DNA from: Actinopolyspora alba
Lineage (GTDB): Bacteria > Actinomycetota > Actinomycetes > Mycobacteriales > Pseudonocardiaceae
DNA: 64,000 nt
Assembly: GCF_900112765.1 (NCBI RefSeq)
Contig: NZ_FOMZ01000009.1
Coordinates: 175,386-239,385 of the forward strand
Direction of reading: 5' to 3'
The position numbers were made by a program, and so were the translations under genes. Shown here piece after piece: positions 8,817-18,273 of the stretch. Every line of letters begins with the position of its first letter. Positions within the stretch are counted from its first letter, which is position 1. Under the pieces are notes generated by a model. The model ran no database searches. It was not told where the DNA came from and saw only the letters and a program-made list of their open reading frames with translations.

Positions 8817-9242
8817 TCACTCGGACGAGTGTTCTTCTCCGGGGCGGCCAGCTTGGAAGTCGATGAAGTCCATGACGCTGCGCAGTTGATCCGTTGAGAG
8901 CTGGCTGGCACGCGTCGCGATCTGGCGTACGTTCTGCTCGCCAAGCTTCGCCAACAGATCATGTTGCTGGTTGAGGTCGCGGCCACGTTCGGTGTTGGCG
9001 AAGTACTCCAGCTCGACTCCGAAGAACTCGGCGAGCTTGACCACGACGGAGTGGCTCGGCTCGTTCTTACCTTTCAGTAGGTCGTAGAGATACCCGCGCG
9101 ACACACCGATGAACTCGGCTACCTCCGGCTTACCGTAAGAGGTACCGTCTTCACGTTTTACGCTGCTGAAAAGCCGGTTCAACTTGGTGGCGAACGTGTC
9201 ACCCGTCGCGTTTGCTCCGGGGTCGGTCACTGTCCTCACCAC
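8817..9242 (-). CDS. XRE-family helix-turn-helix regulator
   Basis: The 141-residue protein has an HTH at about residues 37-70 (KPEVAEFIGVSRGYLYDLLKGK) followed by helices EYFANTERGRDLNQQHDLLAKL. The C-terminal part is a short amphipathic region. It is the first gene of the leftward cassette and probably its regulator; the strong inverted repeat 55-100 bp upstream is a candidate operator. Cleavage by the ImmA-like protease is possible but inferred. Confidence 0.75.
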   Translation of the reverse strand: MVRTVTDPGANATGDTFATKLNRLFSSVKREDGTSYGKPEVAEFIGVSRGYLYDLLKGKNEPSHSVVVKLAEFFGVELEYFANTERGRDLNQQHDLLAKLGEQNVRQIATRASQLSTDQLRSVMDFIDFQAGRPGEEHSSE

Positions 9243-9295
9243 CTCTCGCGAGAGTGTCGTAAAAGCCTGACCAGCAATATCAACTGTCGACTAAA

Positions 9296-9343
9296 CTTGA
9301 CAGCGTTGTTGTTGGTACCTACTCTCAAGGTTGCGCTGTCAAG
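9296..9343. promoter_or_regulatory. Perfect 10-bp inverted repeat carrying a -35 box on each strand
   Basis: CTTGACAGCG at 9296-9305 is matched by CGCTGTCAAG at 9334-9343 with a 28-bp spacer. On the plus strand TTGACA is followed 17 bp later by TACTCT (9320-9325), a good -35/-10 pair; on the minus strand TTGACA also faces the XRE gene but with a weaker -10. It looks like an operator over a divergent promoter. Confidence 0.5.
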
Positions 9344-9806
9344 GATACCGGACAAGAGCCATCGACGATATAGGCCATCCGGGGTGGTGCTCCCCTGGGC
9401 GCGGACGCACAGCAGTGGACGCCAGGGCTGACTGCTGCGCGGCTAATCCGAGAGATGGCCAACAGAAGGTGCTTCGATCATCAGGTCGATCGAACACGGC
9501 GTAGGAACCAATCGACGCTCTGCTCGACGAGAGGAGAAAAGAGCGAATAACCGCACCACTGGTTCGTTCATGGTGCCTGTCTGATCATGATCACCGCATT
9601 CGCAGGATCAGGGCAGGTACATGTCGTGGCAGGAAATTTTTGTGGTTTGTGTCGCTCGTGAAATCGGAACGGCTCTGGTCAAGATGATGTTTTCTTGGTC
9701 GGTGCTGTTCGATGGCACTTGGTGCCGCGTTTTTCTGCCATGTCTTCCTGTGAGTCCCGTGCGTTCTGAGTCCGGGTAGGGAGCGATCCGTCTTCTGTGG
9801 AGTAGT
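9344..9806. other. Intergenic stretch before the first WhiB gene
   Basis: No convincing gene in either strand. The long minus-strand frame crossing it continues antisense through the WhiB gene and is a shadow. It may be a long leader from the promoter at 9297-9325. Confidence 0.4.
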
Positions 9807-10154
9807 ATGTCGTTGCGTGATCTCATGAAACTGGTCAGCCAATACGGGGTCTGCGTGTCGGCGGACAATGCTGACGCGTGGTTTCGGGAGCAGCCACGAG
9901 GTCCGTCGGCCCGTGAAATCCAGCGTAGGCAGGCGCGTGAGGCCTGCACCGGCTGTCCGGTGCAAACCGAGTGTCTTACTGTCGGAGTCACTCATGAGTT
10001 GTGTACCGAGATGTGCTGGGGAATCTGGGGCGGAGTGTGTGCCGCCGATCGGCAAGAGCTGATCGACAAAGGTATTGGCGTTACATGCTGCGGAAGCTAC
10101 CCTGTCGAAGACATGGTGGCCAAGCTGCTCTCGACCTCCCGTTTCAGTGAGTGA
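9807..10154 (+). CDS. WhiB-like iron-sulfur regulator
   Basis: The 115-residue protein has the four-Cys cluster set: C16, then C47 and C50 in CTGCPVQTEC, and C56. The family turn WGIWGG follows at 71-76. Further Cys residues (66, 70, 78) surround the turn, which is unusual. WhiB proteins bind a [4Fe-4S] cluster and act on sigma-A transcription. It opens the conjugation region and is a candidate regulator of the transfer operon. Confidence 0.85.
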   Translation: MSLRDLMKLVSQYGVCVSADNADAWFREQPRGPSAREIQRRQAREACTGCPVQTECLTVGVTHELCTEMCWGIWGGVCAADRQELIDKGIGVTCCGSYPVEDMVAKLLSTSRFSE

Positions 10155-10257
10155 CAGCATTTTCTGCTTTCTTGTTTTTGATTCGAATTCTTTTTTGTTT
10201 TGGGAAGTTGCTGCTTGGATTGAACCTGATCTCATGTCCTGATGAGGGGATGACTTC

Positions 10258-11316
10258 ATGAACACCGAATGGGTCGATCACGATTCCGAAAGTTCTACTG
10301 GCGGGGTTGAGCAGCGCGACCGGACGTTGACAAGGCTGGCTTGCCGAAGCTGGCAGGACCTGCCCACAGCCGATGTGGTCGCTGCGGTGGAATCCGGAGA
10401 GCTCACTACGGCTAACCACGGTGCTGCGGCAGGGCAGCGGGTCACCGCGGCGACGGCGGCGAGTGCCGCTGCGGTGCAACGGCAAGGGGTGGCACCGGTC
10501 AGCGACGCGGTAGCCGACTGGTCCGGCTTCGGTGCGGTGATTCCGGTGCTGGCGGGATCGCCCGGCGCGGGCGCTTCGCTTGTGGCGGCAGTGCTCTCCG
10601 ATGCTCTGAGCAGTTTGCGGCAACGGGTGCTGCTGGTTGACACCGCCGAGCCTGTTCGATCGGGGTTGGCCACGGCCGCGCCTGTGGAGGGGGCAGCGGA
10701 GGCCGGTCCGCACGAATCGGTGCGCGTTCGGCATTCCTGGCGTGACGAGTCCACGGTGCTGGCGCGGCTGGAGACCGAGTTGCCGGTGTTTACGCCGGGG
10801 ATGGTGCCGCCGCCCCGGTTCTTCAAACCCACCAACGGGGCGCTCGATGTCACCGTTGTCGATATCGGACACGACGCGTGGCGGATGGCCGCGCATCCCT
10901 TGTCCGGGCCCGGTGCGTGGTTACGGAGCGGGAGCCCGCCCGTTCGTCCGCTTCTGGCGTGTCGGGCGAGTCGTCCGAGCCTGTCGCAGGCCGAACAGGT
11001 GCTGGCCCGGCTGGAGGCGTGGAACGAGGCCGGGGTGATCACATTTCCGATCCAGTTGGTGGTGGTCGGGGCGTCGTCGTGGCCCGCCGGGGTGACCGGG
11101 GCTGCCGGACGGCGTGTGGCGGCGCTGCTCGAGGAGGCGGTGTTCCTGCCGCACGACTCGACCGTGGCGGTGGAGGGCATCACCGCTGAACCCGTGCCGA
11201 AGCGAGTCCGCGCGGCGATCATGCCGCTGCTGAGCCGGTGGGGACTCGTTGCTTCTTCGCCGGTGACCTCGCGGCGTGCTGTTCGCCGCCGGAACAGAAA
11301 GGACTCCCCAGCATGA
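10258..11316 (+). CDS. ParA/MinD-like ATPase of the transfer operon
   Basis: The 352-residue protein has a P-loop at LAGSPGAGASLVAAVL (about residues 97-112), a deviant Walker motif in which the usual KT/S is AS. It is followed by RVLLVDTAEP and a later VTVVDIGHD Walker-B-like strand. Such degenerate MinD/ParA proteins head type IV-like transfer operons in actinomycetes. Because the signature Lys is missing, ATPase activity is doubtful. The stop overlaps the next start (ATGA). Confidence 0.6.
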   Translation: MNTEWVDHDSESSTGGVEQRDRTLTRLACRSWQDLPTADVVAAVESGELTTANHGAAAGQRVTAATAASAAAVQRQGVAPVSDAVADWSGFGAVIPVLAGSPGAGASLVAAVLSDALSSLRQRVLLVDTAEPVRSGLATAAPVEGAAEAGPHESVRVRHSWRDESTVLARLETELPVFTPGMVPPPRFFKPTNGALDVTVVDIGHDAWRMAAHPLSGPGAWLRSGSPPVRPLLACRASRPSLSQAEQVLARLEAWNEAGVITFPIQLVVVGASSWPAGVTGAAGRRVAALLEEAVFLPHDSTVAVEGITAEPVPKRVRAAIMPLLSRWGLVASSPVTSRRAVRRRNRKDSPA

Positions 11317-11600
11317 TCCAGGAATCCCTGATGTCGATTCTCGCGCAAATTCCGAATCCGGAACCGCAGGCCCCACCTGGGGCCGAGCAGATCCTCGGGG
11401 TGGTGGGCAACATCAAATGGGGTGCCGGGGTGGCCCTGCTGGTGGGGTTTTTCGTCGGAGTGCTGGTCTGGGCCGGCGGCCGGTGGGTTGATCATCACCG
11501 GGCGGGCAAGGTCGGCGTGGTCATGATGCTGTGCGCCCTCGGGGGCGGAATCTTGTACGGCATCGGATATCAACTGCTCACGCATTTCGCGGGGGTCTGA
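11313..11600 (+). CDS. Small two-helix membrane protein of the transfer operon
   Basis: The 95-residue protein has transmembrane segments at about 38-56 and 68-88, joined by a short basic loop (GRWVDHHRAGK). Size and position before the channel genes are reminiscent of VirB2/VirB3-type components, but there is no sequence proof. Start ATG overlaps the preceding stop. Confidence 0.6.
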   Translation: MIQESLMSILAQIPNPEPQAPPGAEQILGVVGNIKWGAGVALLVGFFVGVLVWAGGRWVDHHRAGKVGVVMMLCALGGGILYGIGYQLLTHFAGV

Positions 11601-11602
11601 CG

Positions 11603-12433
11603 ATGCAGGAGACCCCACCACAGCAACGAGTTCGGCAGCGGCGTGCCCAGTTGGGACTGTCGGCGTCGTTGGGGGTGCTGGCGGTACTGGTGCTGCTCGC
11701 GGCACTGGTGACCGCTCGCGCGTTCACCGAGGATCGGTCGGCGCCGGGGCCGTCCACGGCGCCGCCCACCCCCGCTCTGACGACGGAGAAGGGGAGCGGT
11801 TCCTGGGAGGTGGACGCCCAGCATCGACTGGCCCGGCGGGAGATGGCGCAACTACCACCTGCGGCGGCACGCCCCCATGCGGTGAGCACCGAGACGGCGG
11901 GCCCGCCGATCTCGCTGCCTGCGCCAGACAGCAGTCGGAGAGGGTGGATCCCCACCGGATTTCCCGCCACCCCGCAGGGGGCGCTGGCCCAGCTGGCCGC
12001 GCTGGATGAGACAGCGATGCGCGGGGCGAATCCGGCCACCTATGCCCGCGGTTACCGCGAGCTCGCCCTCGCCGGTGCTCCGAACCCGGAAACCACGGGG
12101 CTGTTTGCGGTGCTCACCTCGATGCGTGACAGCGCGGGGCTGCGGCCCACCGGCTCGGTGGCGGGGCTGCGGGCCGACTACGAGATCACTCACGCCCAGA
12201 TCAAGGGCACCACCGACCAGGGCCGTTACGTCGTGGCCTGCGTGCTGGGTCAGTTCTCGGTGACATACCACGGCCGGACCGTCTCGGCCGGGGTGGGCGA
12301 TTGCCAAGCACTGCGCCGTGTCGAGGGGCGCTGGCGACTCTCGCCGGGCCCGTTGCCTGCGGCCGCACCGAGCGCGTGGCCGGGCAGCGTCGAAGCGGTC
12401 CGCGCCGGATACCGACCGATCGAGGAGGCCTGA
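11603..12433 (+). CDS. Membrane-anchored transfer protein with an NTF2-like C-terminal region
   Basis: The 276-residue protein has one N-terminal transmembrane helix (about residues 20-42), a Pro/Ser linker, and a folded C-terminal part from about residue 115 (QLAALDETAMRG ... YVVACVLGQFSVTYHGR). Topology fits a VirB8-like or accessory protein with an extracytoplasmic domain; this is inference. ATG 11603 follows the previous stop by 2 bp, and the TGA overlaps the next ATG. Confidence 0.6.
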   Translation: MQETPPQQRVRQRRAQLGLSASLGVLAVLVLLAALVTARAFTEDRSAPGPSTAPPTPALTTEKGSGSWEVDAQHRLARREMAQLPPAAARPHAVSTETAGPPISLPAPDSSRRGWIPTGFPATPQGALAQLAALDETAMRGANPATYARGYRELALAGAPNPETTGLFAVLTSMRDSAGLRPTGSVAGLRADYEITHAQIKGTTDQGRYVVACVLGQFSVTYHGRTVSAGVGDCQALRRVEGRWRLSPGPLPAAAPSAWPGSVEAVRAGYRPIEEA

Positions 12434-14157
12434 TGCGCTGGCCACTGTGGGCATGGCCGTTCGACGACATCGGCAACGGTCTCGGAAACAAGCTGGGCGA
12501 GCTGCTGGTCTCATCCGTCGAAAAGGCGATGTACGGGATATGGCAAGCCAGTCTGGCGCTGCTGCGGGGAGCGTTCACCGTCGCCGACTGGTTTTCGGTG
12601 TTCACGGTGGATCCTCGCACTGAACCGGTATCGGTGTTGTGGCCGATCATGCTCTGGCTGTCCGGAGCGTTGGCGCTGGGGCTGTTTTGCTGGCAGCTGG
12701 TCATGACCAGCCTGCGCGGTGGCAGTGGATTCCTGCGCCTGGTTACGGGGCCGTTGCAGTACGGACTCGCGCTGGCGGTGACCACGGGCATGGTCGGTGG
12801 GTTTCTGGCCGCCGCCGACGGGGTCACCAGAGGCATTCTCGACTACGGGCTGGATGTGTCGAATTTCCAGGACGCGCTGGAGGCGAGCTCGTTTCTCGAC
12901 ACCGCCTTGGATACGGAAAAAGCGTATCTGCTCTGGATATGCGCCGTGATGGGAGTGATCCCCGCCGGGATCGGGTTGGTGCTGGAGATGCTGTTTCGCG
13001 AGGCCGCGATCTACGTGCTGGTGATCACGATCCCGATCACGGCGGCCGGACTGTTGGCCAATGTCAGCAAGAACTGGTTTTGGACCACCACTCGCTGGAT
13101 GCTGGCTTGCATCGCCATGAAACCCGTGCTCGCGTTGACGCTGGTACTCGGCATCGCCATCCACGCCGGCTCGAACGGGGTGTCCGGGCTGCTGGCCGGT
13201 GTCGGGGTTCTGATGATCTCACTGGTCGCTCCGTGGCCGTTGTTCAAGCTGTTCGCGTTCGTCGACCCGAACGCCGATGCCGGGGCGGCGTTTCGCCGTG
13301 GGTTGTCCTCGACCGGTCTGGACTCCTACGGGGCCAACAGCCCCGCGTTCAAGGCCGCCTCGATGGCCTACGACAAGCTCACCGGCGGAACCAGCAGCGG
13401 TGGCGACAACGACATGTCCGGCGGTGACGGTGATGGACCGCTGGAGAACGCGACCACGCAGCGGTTCGACCAGGCCCTGGCCACCGCCGGGGCGGATGCT
13501 GCCGGAGCTGGCGGTGTGGTCGCGGGTACCGCTGGCGCGGCCAGCGGAGTGGGGCTGGCAGCAGCGGCAGCTGGGCAGGCACTTTCCTCCGGCGGAAGCG
13601 GTGGATCCTCGGCCTCCTCGCTGACAGACTCGGCCAACCGTGGCGCGATCACCGCTTCGGACGGGCACGGCCCCCAAGGGGCCACACCGGAGAGCCAGCC
13701 CGATGTCGAGCCGAGTTCGGGATCGTCGACCGGTGACGATTCCGCCCCGTCCGCGGGGGTGCGCTCCGAACCCACTACCGAGGCAGCGGGGGCGGGAGAT
13801 GGCCCCACCTCGGAGAACGAGCCGGCCGGGGAGGCCGACCAGGCGAGTGAGGGCGATGCGGTCGCCCCTGCCGGTGCGGCAGAACCGGAGGGCGCCCCCA
13901 CCCCGCCTGATACCGGTGGGGGCGAACCCCCACCGTCGCCGGGCTCGGTTGACGAGCACTCCTTCCCAGCAGAGCCACCCGGTTCGGTCGATCCCGGGCC
14001 GCCGGAGACAGGTCCCAGTGATGACGACGGTGACGAGGATCCGGGTGGTGGGGGAGTACCTCCCAGCGGCGACGGCCCCCGGGGTGGTCCCCGTGGCGGA
14101 GGCGGAGCCAGTGGCGGCGGTGCCGAACAGTCAACGGATACGGCGGTGATCACCTGA
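12433..14157 (+). CDS. TrbL/VirB6-like polytopic transfer protein with long disordered tail
   Basis: The 574-residue protein has about six membrane segments in residues 60-290, including GLFCWQLVMTSL, a region AAIYVLVITIPITAAGLLA and KPVLALTLVLGIAI. This is followed by a Gly/Ser/Pro/Asp/Glu-rich tail of about 270 residues. The layout matches actinobacterial TrbL-type proteins that form the inner-membrane channel of conjugation systems. The start overlaps the preceding stop (TGATG) and the stop overlaps the next ATG. Confidence 0.75.
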   Translation: MRWPLWAWPFDDIGNGLGNKLGELLVSSVEKAMYGIWQASLALLRGAFTVADWFSVFTVDPRTEPVSVLWPIMLWLSGALALGLFCWQLVMTSLRGGSGFLRLVTGPLQYGLALAVTTGMVGGFLAAADGVTRGILDYGLDVSNFQDALEASSFLDTALDTEKAYLLWICAVMGVIPAGIGLVLEMLFREAAIYVLVITIPITAAGLLANVSKNWFWTTTRWMLACIAMKPVLALTLVLGIAIHAGSNGVSGLLAGVGVLMISLVAPWPLFKLFAFVDPNADAGAAFRRGLSSTGLDSYGANSPAFKAASMAYDKLTGGTSSGGDNDMSGGDGDGPLENATTQRFDQALATAGADAAGAGGVVAGTAGAASGVGLAAAAAGQALSSGGSGGSSASSLTDSANRGAITASDGHGPQGATPESQPDVEPSSGSSTGDDSAPSAGVRSEPTTEAAGAGDGPTSENEPAGEADQASEGDAVAPAGAAEPEGAPTPPDTGGGEPPPSPGSVDEHSFPAEPPGSVDPGPPETGPSDDDGDEDPGGGGVPPSGDGPRGGPRGGGGASGGGAEQSTDTAVIT

Positions 14158-15668
14158 TGAGCAGCGTACGGATTTATCGAGGCCTGGCCCGGCGGGAAAA
14201 ACCCGGCTGGATCATGGGGCTGTCCCCCGCGCAGGCGCTAGCCTGCCTTGTCCTGGCAGTGCCGGTGCTGTGGACCGTCTCAGCCGGACAGTTCCTGCGG
14301 GCATTGATTCTGGCCGGAGTGTGCGGGCTCGCAGCGGCACTGGTGGTGGTGCCGGTACGGGGCCGCCCGGCGCTGCGGTGGCTGACCCATGTGTTGCTGT
14401 ACCAGCTCGGGGCGGCCTTGGGGTGGTCACGGTGGCAGTCCCGCGCTGCTGCCGGTGAGTTGGATGATCCGAACGAACCGGATTTGCCCGGTGTGCTTCA
14501 ACGAGTGTCGTTTCCGGACGGTCCGGTTTTTCAGCACCACGGAAGAGTATGCCTGATCCACGACACCGGTGAAGGACGATGGGGCGCTACCGCCCGAGTG
14601 ACCCACACCGGGGTGGGGCTGCTCTCGGCCGAGGAGTGTGACCGGTTGGCGTCTCGGCTGGGCAGCATGTTGCTCTCGATCGGGCACCGCGACGTCGTCG
14701 ACCGGCTGTCGCTGCTGGTGCGCACCGTGCCCGACGACGGCACCGAGTACGAGGTGTGGCGTTCCCGCCACGATGTGGCCGAGGCGCCGGATCTGGCCCG
14801 CCGCGCGGTCGACGAACTCGACCGCACCATCGGGGCGGTCTCGGTGCGCCACGAGGTCTTCGTGACGGTGTCCGGCCCGGAGGACGCACTACGCAAACCC
14901 GCCGCCGCGGCCGGAGGCGGAGTCGAGGGCCGCGCACGGGTGCTCTACCGCGTGCTCGACGGGCTCGAAGACCCGCTCAAAGCCCTCGGCGCCGACAGTG
15001 TGGAGTGGCTGTCCGGCAGCGGGTTGGCCGAGGCGATCCGCACCGGGTTCAACCCCGACAGTTCGGCTGTGTTGCGGGCCGGGCAGCTGACCGGATCGGA
15101 AACCGACGAGGTGGGGGTGCCCCTGGCCGCGGCGGGACCGACCCAGGCCCCCACGCCGGGATGGCGGCGCTACGACCACGACGCCTACTCCACGGTCTCC
15201 TACAGCGTGCTCATGCCCGAAGCCGGCACCGTATTCGGATCACTCGCCCCGCTGCTTGCGGTCAAATCCGCCGGAGAACGCCGGTGCCTGGCGATGCACT
15301 ACGAGGTGTTGGGCTCGCGTGCTGCCTCCCGCTCGGTGCAGGGGTACCGGTTCCGCTCCGGAGTGATGCGCGACTACAAAGCGTCGAAAGGATTCTCGGC
15401 CAGCGCCGCCGACGACCGCGAAGCAGGTGGAGCCCGAGCCCAGGAACAAGCCGTGGCCGCCGGGCACTCGCTCGTGCGCTACGCCGCGGCCGCGGCGGTG
15501 ACCGTGCCCGCTGACCGGTCGGTGGAGGATCACGCCGCCCGGCTGGAAAACGACGCCGCCGGCCGGTTCCGCCTACTACGACTCGATCTCGCCCAGGACA
15601 GCGCATTCGTGGCCGCCTGCCTGCCACTCGGCATCGGACTTCCGAACGCCCGAGGAGGTCTGCTGTGA
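14157..15668 (+). CDS. SCO6880-like transfer protein (PrgI/VirB3 region fused to VirB4 N-domain)
   Basis: The 503-residue protein begins with two transmembrane helices (about 28-72), then a soluble region with FFQ-like entry FQHHGRVCLIHDTGEG and an all-soluble body. It matches the SCO6880 family found before VirB4-like ATPases in Streptomyces-type transfer operons. No P-loop is seen, so it likely supplies the membrane and N-terminal part of a split VirB4. The stop overlaps the GTG of the ATPase gene. Confidence 0.7.
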   Translation: MSSVRIYRGLARREKPGWIMGLSPAQALACLVLAVPVLWTVSAGQFLRALILAGVCGLAAALVVVPVRGRPALRWLTHVLLYQLGAALGWSRWQSRAAAGELDDPNEPDLPGVLQRVSFPDGPVFQHHGRVCLIHDTGEGRWGATARVTHTGVGLLSAEECDRLASRLGSMLLSIGHRDVVDRLSLLVRTVPDDGTEYEVWRSRHDVAEAPDLARRAVDELDRTIGAVSVRHEVFVTVSGPEDALRKPAAAAGGGVEGRARVLYRVLDGLEDPLKALGADSVEWLSGSGLAEAIRTGFNPDSSAVLRAGQLTGSETDEVGVPLAAAGPTQAPTPGWRRYDHDAYSTVSYSVLMPEAGTVFGSLAPLLAVKSAGERRCLAMHYEVLGSRAASRSVQGYRFRSGVMRDYKASKGFSASAADDREAGGARAQEQAVAAGHSLVRYAAAAAVTVPADRSVEDHAARLENDAAGRFRLLRLDLAQDSAFVAACLPLGIGLPNARGGLL

Positions 15669-17179
15669 CCCGCACACCCCCACGCGGTGCCGCTCAACTG
15701 TTCCGCGACACCGGCCAGACCCTGCCGCACATTCCCTCACCAGCACACCCCACACCGCCGCCTTCGAGGGGTGAGCGGATCAACCGGCCGCGGGCTCCCC
15801 GTCGCGGCCGCTCCCGCGCCGGGCACGGGTGGTCCCCGGTCGCCGCGCCGATGACGGTGTATCAGGCCACCACCAGCGAGATAGGCGGACTGTTCCCGCT
15901 GCTGGCGGCCAACGGCATTCCGGCCGTGGGTGCCCGCATCGGTTACGACACGTTGTCCGGCAGCGCGTTCTACGCCCATCCCGTCGACTGGGTACTGCGC
16001 GGGCTGACCACCAACCCGAACCTGGTCGTCTTCGGCGAACCAGGACGGGGCAAAAGCAGCACCGTGGTTGCTTTTCTGCTGCGCATGATGCTGTTCGGCA
16101 CCAAAACACTGATCTCCGGCGATGTGAAAGGCGAGTACTCACCTCTGCTGCGCGCACTGGGCATCAGTCCGATCGCGCTGGGGCGGGGACTGTCCACCCG
16201 CCTCAACGCGCTGGACCTGGGGCCGATCGCCACCCGGTGGGACTCGTGGTCAGCCCAGCGGCAGCGCGACGAACTCGACGCGCTGCTGGCCCGGTGGGTC
16301 AAGCTCCTCGTCGCGTTGGCCGAAGCCCAGGGCTACGCACCCACCGTGACCGACGAGGCCGTACTGGCCCAGGTACTGCGGCGACTGCTCGGCACGACCG
16401 ACGGCGCCAGGCGGCTGCGTCCGGTCACCATTCCCGACGTGCAGCGCGAACTGGCCGATCCGGACGAACAGCTCTGGCGTGGGACCCGCTTCGCCGACCG
16501 GCGCCAGTTCCTCGATACGTTGCGGCCGATCACCGACGCGCTGGCCAACCTCATCACCGGCCCGCTGTCCGGACTGTTCGACGAACCCACCAATTTCGAC
16601 ATGGACTGGCAGGCCCCGATCCAGTCCATGGACCTCTCCCGACTGCGCGGCCGCGGTGACCAGGCCGTGGCGGTGGCGTTGACCTGCTTGGGCTCGTGGT
16701 CGTCGATGATCACCGACCTGCAGGACGACGGCGAGATCCGCATCGTCGTGCGCGACGAAGTCTGGCGCCAAATGCGGCTGGGCTCGAAAGCCGTGCAAGC
16801 CGTCGACTCGGACCTGCGGCTCTCCCGCGCCGAGCAGAAAATCCAGATCCTCGTCGGGCACAAGCCCAGCGATTTCCTCTCCGTCGGCAGCGCAGGCTCC
16901 CAAGAGGTCGCCATCGCCAAAGACCTGCTGGCCCTGTGCAGCACGCGGATCCTGTTCGGACAATCCACCCGGGTCGCCGACGAGCTGGCCGGAGACTTCG
17001 CTCTGTCAACCAAAGAATCCGAGGTCACCACCGGCTGGTGCATGGAACGCACCGGCCGGGCGTTGTGGAAGCTGGAAAACAGCCCCGGCTACAAAGTCCA
17101 AACCGTGCTCTCCCGCGTCGAACAGAACGCCTTCGACACCAACGCCCACCTGCGCGAAAACGGTGGAGAGAGACGATGA
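15665..17179 (+). CDS. VirB4-like conjugation ATPase
   Basis: The 504-residue protein has Walker A VFGEPGRGKSSTVVAF (about residues 120-135), a Walker-B-like strand IRIVVRDEVWRQM, and motif LVGHKPSDF, in VirB4/TraC order. The first 60 residues are a basic Pro-rich leader. It would energise pilus or channel assembly at the cytoplasmic membrane face. GTG start, coupled by 4-bp overlap at both ends to its neighbours. Confidence 0.8.
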   Translation: MTRTPPRGAAQLFRDTGQTLPHIPSPAHPTPPPSRGERINRPRAPRRGRSRAGHGWSPVAAPMTVYQATTSEIGGLFPLLAANGIPAVGARIGYDTLSGSAFYAHPVDWVLRGLTTNPNLVVFGEPGRGKSSTVVAFLLRMMLFGTKTLISGDVKGEYSPLLRALGISPIALGRGLSTRLNALDLGPIATRWDSWSAQRQRDELDALLARWVKLLVALAEAQGYAPTVTDEAVLAQVLRRLLGTTDGARRLRPVTIPDVQRELADPDEQLWRGTRFADRRQFLDTLRPITDALANLITGPLSGLFDEPTNFDMDWQAPIQSMDLSRLRGRGDQAVAVALTCLGSWSSMITDLQDDGEIRIVVRDEVWRQMRLGSKAVQAVDSDLRLSRAEQKIQILVGHKPSDFLSVGSAGSQEVAIAKDLLALCSTRILFGQSTRVADELAGDFALSTKESEVTTGWCMERTGRALWKLENSPGYKVQTVLSRVEQNAFDTNAHLRENGGERR

Positions 17180-18273
17180 ACGGCAAACTCGGCCTGATCG
17201 CGGTCCCACTGGTGCTCCTGTTCGTGCTGCCGATGGTCCTGATCGGCCTCACTTTCCTGTCGGTCACCGGCGGCGCGGCCGTCGCACTCGGAACGTGCGC
17301 CGCCGTCGGTGGACCGGGCGGCCCGCCCCAGCAGATCGGCCAGCGACACTGGACCTCCGCGCAGCTGACCAACGCCCGCACCATCACCACCGTGGTGATG
17401 CGCCATGAACTGCCCCAGCGCGCGGCGGTGCTGGCCCTGTCCACCGCCATCGTCGAAAGTCGTCTACGCAACCTCGACCACGGTGACCGCGACAGCCTCG
17501 GGCTCTTCCAACAGCGCCCCAGCCAGGGTTGGGGAAGCCGTGAACAGATCCTCAACCCCGTCTACGCCACCAACGAGTTCCTCGACCACCTCCTCGCTCT
17601 CGACGGGTGGTATTCCATGCCGCCGGGCCGGGCCCAGCAGGCAGTGCAGCACAGCGCCTACCCCGACCGCTACGCCCCGCAGGAACCACCCGCTCGGGCG
17701 CTGATGCGGCGGTTCTGGACCGGGCCGAACAACCCACCCCCCAGCGCCGGCGAGCTCCTTGACACCGGCGAGGAGCACCGGGCCGCGCTGGGCTGTACCA
17801 ACCGGGGCGGCTCCGACCTGCCGCTGGATCCGCAGAAGATCCCGGACGATTTCACCCTGCCCGACGATCCGCGCCGCCGCGCGGCCGTGAAATACGCACT
17901 GAGCAAACTCGGCGCGCCGTACGTGTGGGGTGCGAAAGGACCCAACGCGTTCGACTGCTCCGGGCTCACCCAGGCCGCCTGGGCACATGCCGGTGTGGGC
18001 ATCTCGGCAGGCACCACCAACCAGGTCCACGACGGACGTGCGGTCGGCTCCATCGCCCAACTGGCCCCAGGCGATCTCGTGTTCATCCCCGGCTCGCTCG
18101 GCTCTCCGGCCAACCCCCGACACGTGGGGCTGTACGCCGGGCACGGACTCATCGTCAACGCCTACGACACAGACACCGGCGTCATCCTCGAGAAACTCTC
18201 CGCCTGGAGCGACGACATCGTCGCCATCCGCCGCGTTACCGAACCCACTGCGCCACAAGGGAATCGGACATGA
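17176..18273 (+). CDS. Membrane-anchored NlpC/P60 peptidoglycan hydrolase (VirB1-like role)
   Basis: The 365-residue protein has an N-terminal membrane helix (residues 5-30). A transglycosylase-like region follows (AIVESRLRNLDHGDRDSLGLFQQR, with the ES and GLFQ motifs). A C-terminal NlpC/P60 domain comes last (KLGAPYVWG, FDCSGLTQ with catalytic Cys, RHVGLYAG with catalytic His). It probably opens the cell wall for the transfer channel. ATG 17176 overlaps the ATPase stop. Confidence 0.85.
   Translation: MNGKLGLIAVPLVLLFVLPMVLIGLTFLSVTGGAAVALGTCAAVGGPGGPPQQIGQRHWTSAQLTNARTITTVVMRHELPQRAAVLALSTAIVESRLRNLDHGDRDSLGLFQQRPSQGWGSREQILNPVYATNEFLDHLLALDGWYSMPPGRAQQAVQHSAYPDRYAPQEPPARALMRRFWTGPNNPPPSAGELLDTGEEHRAALGCTNRGGSDLPLDPQKIPDDFTLPDDPRRRAAVKYALSKLGAPYVWGAKGPNAFDCSGLTQAAWAHAGVGISAGTTNQVHDGRAVGSIAQLAPGDLVFIPGSLGSPANPRHVGLYAGHGLIVNAYDTDTGVILEKLSAWSDDIVAIRRVTEPTAPQGNRT

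Noticed and set aside
9591..10265. Minus-strand frame (224 residues) over the first WhiB gene
   Set aside because: It is antisense to a clear WhiB protein and shows no domain.
10278..11705. Minus-strand frame (475 residues)
   Set aside because: Antisense to the ParA-like and small membrane genes, which form an overlapping operon.
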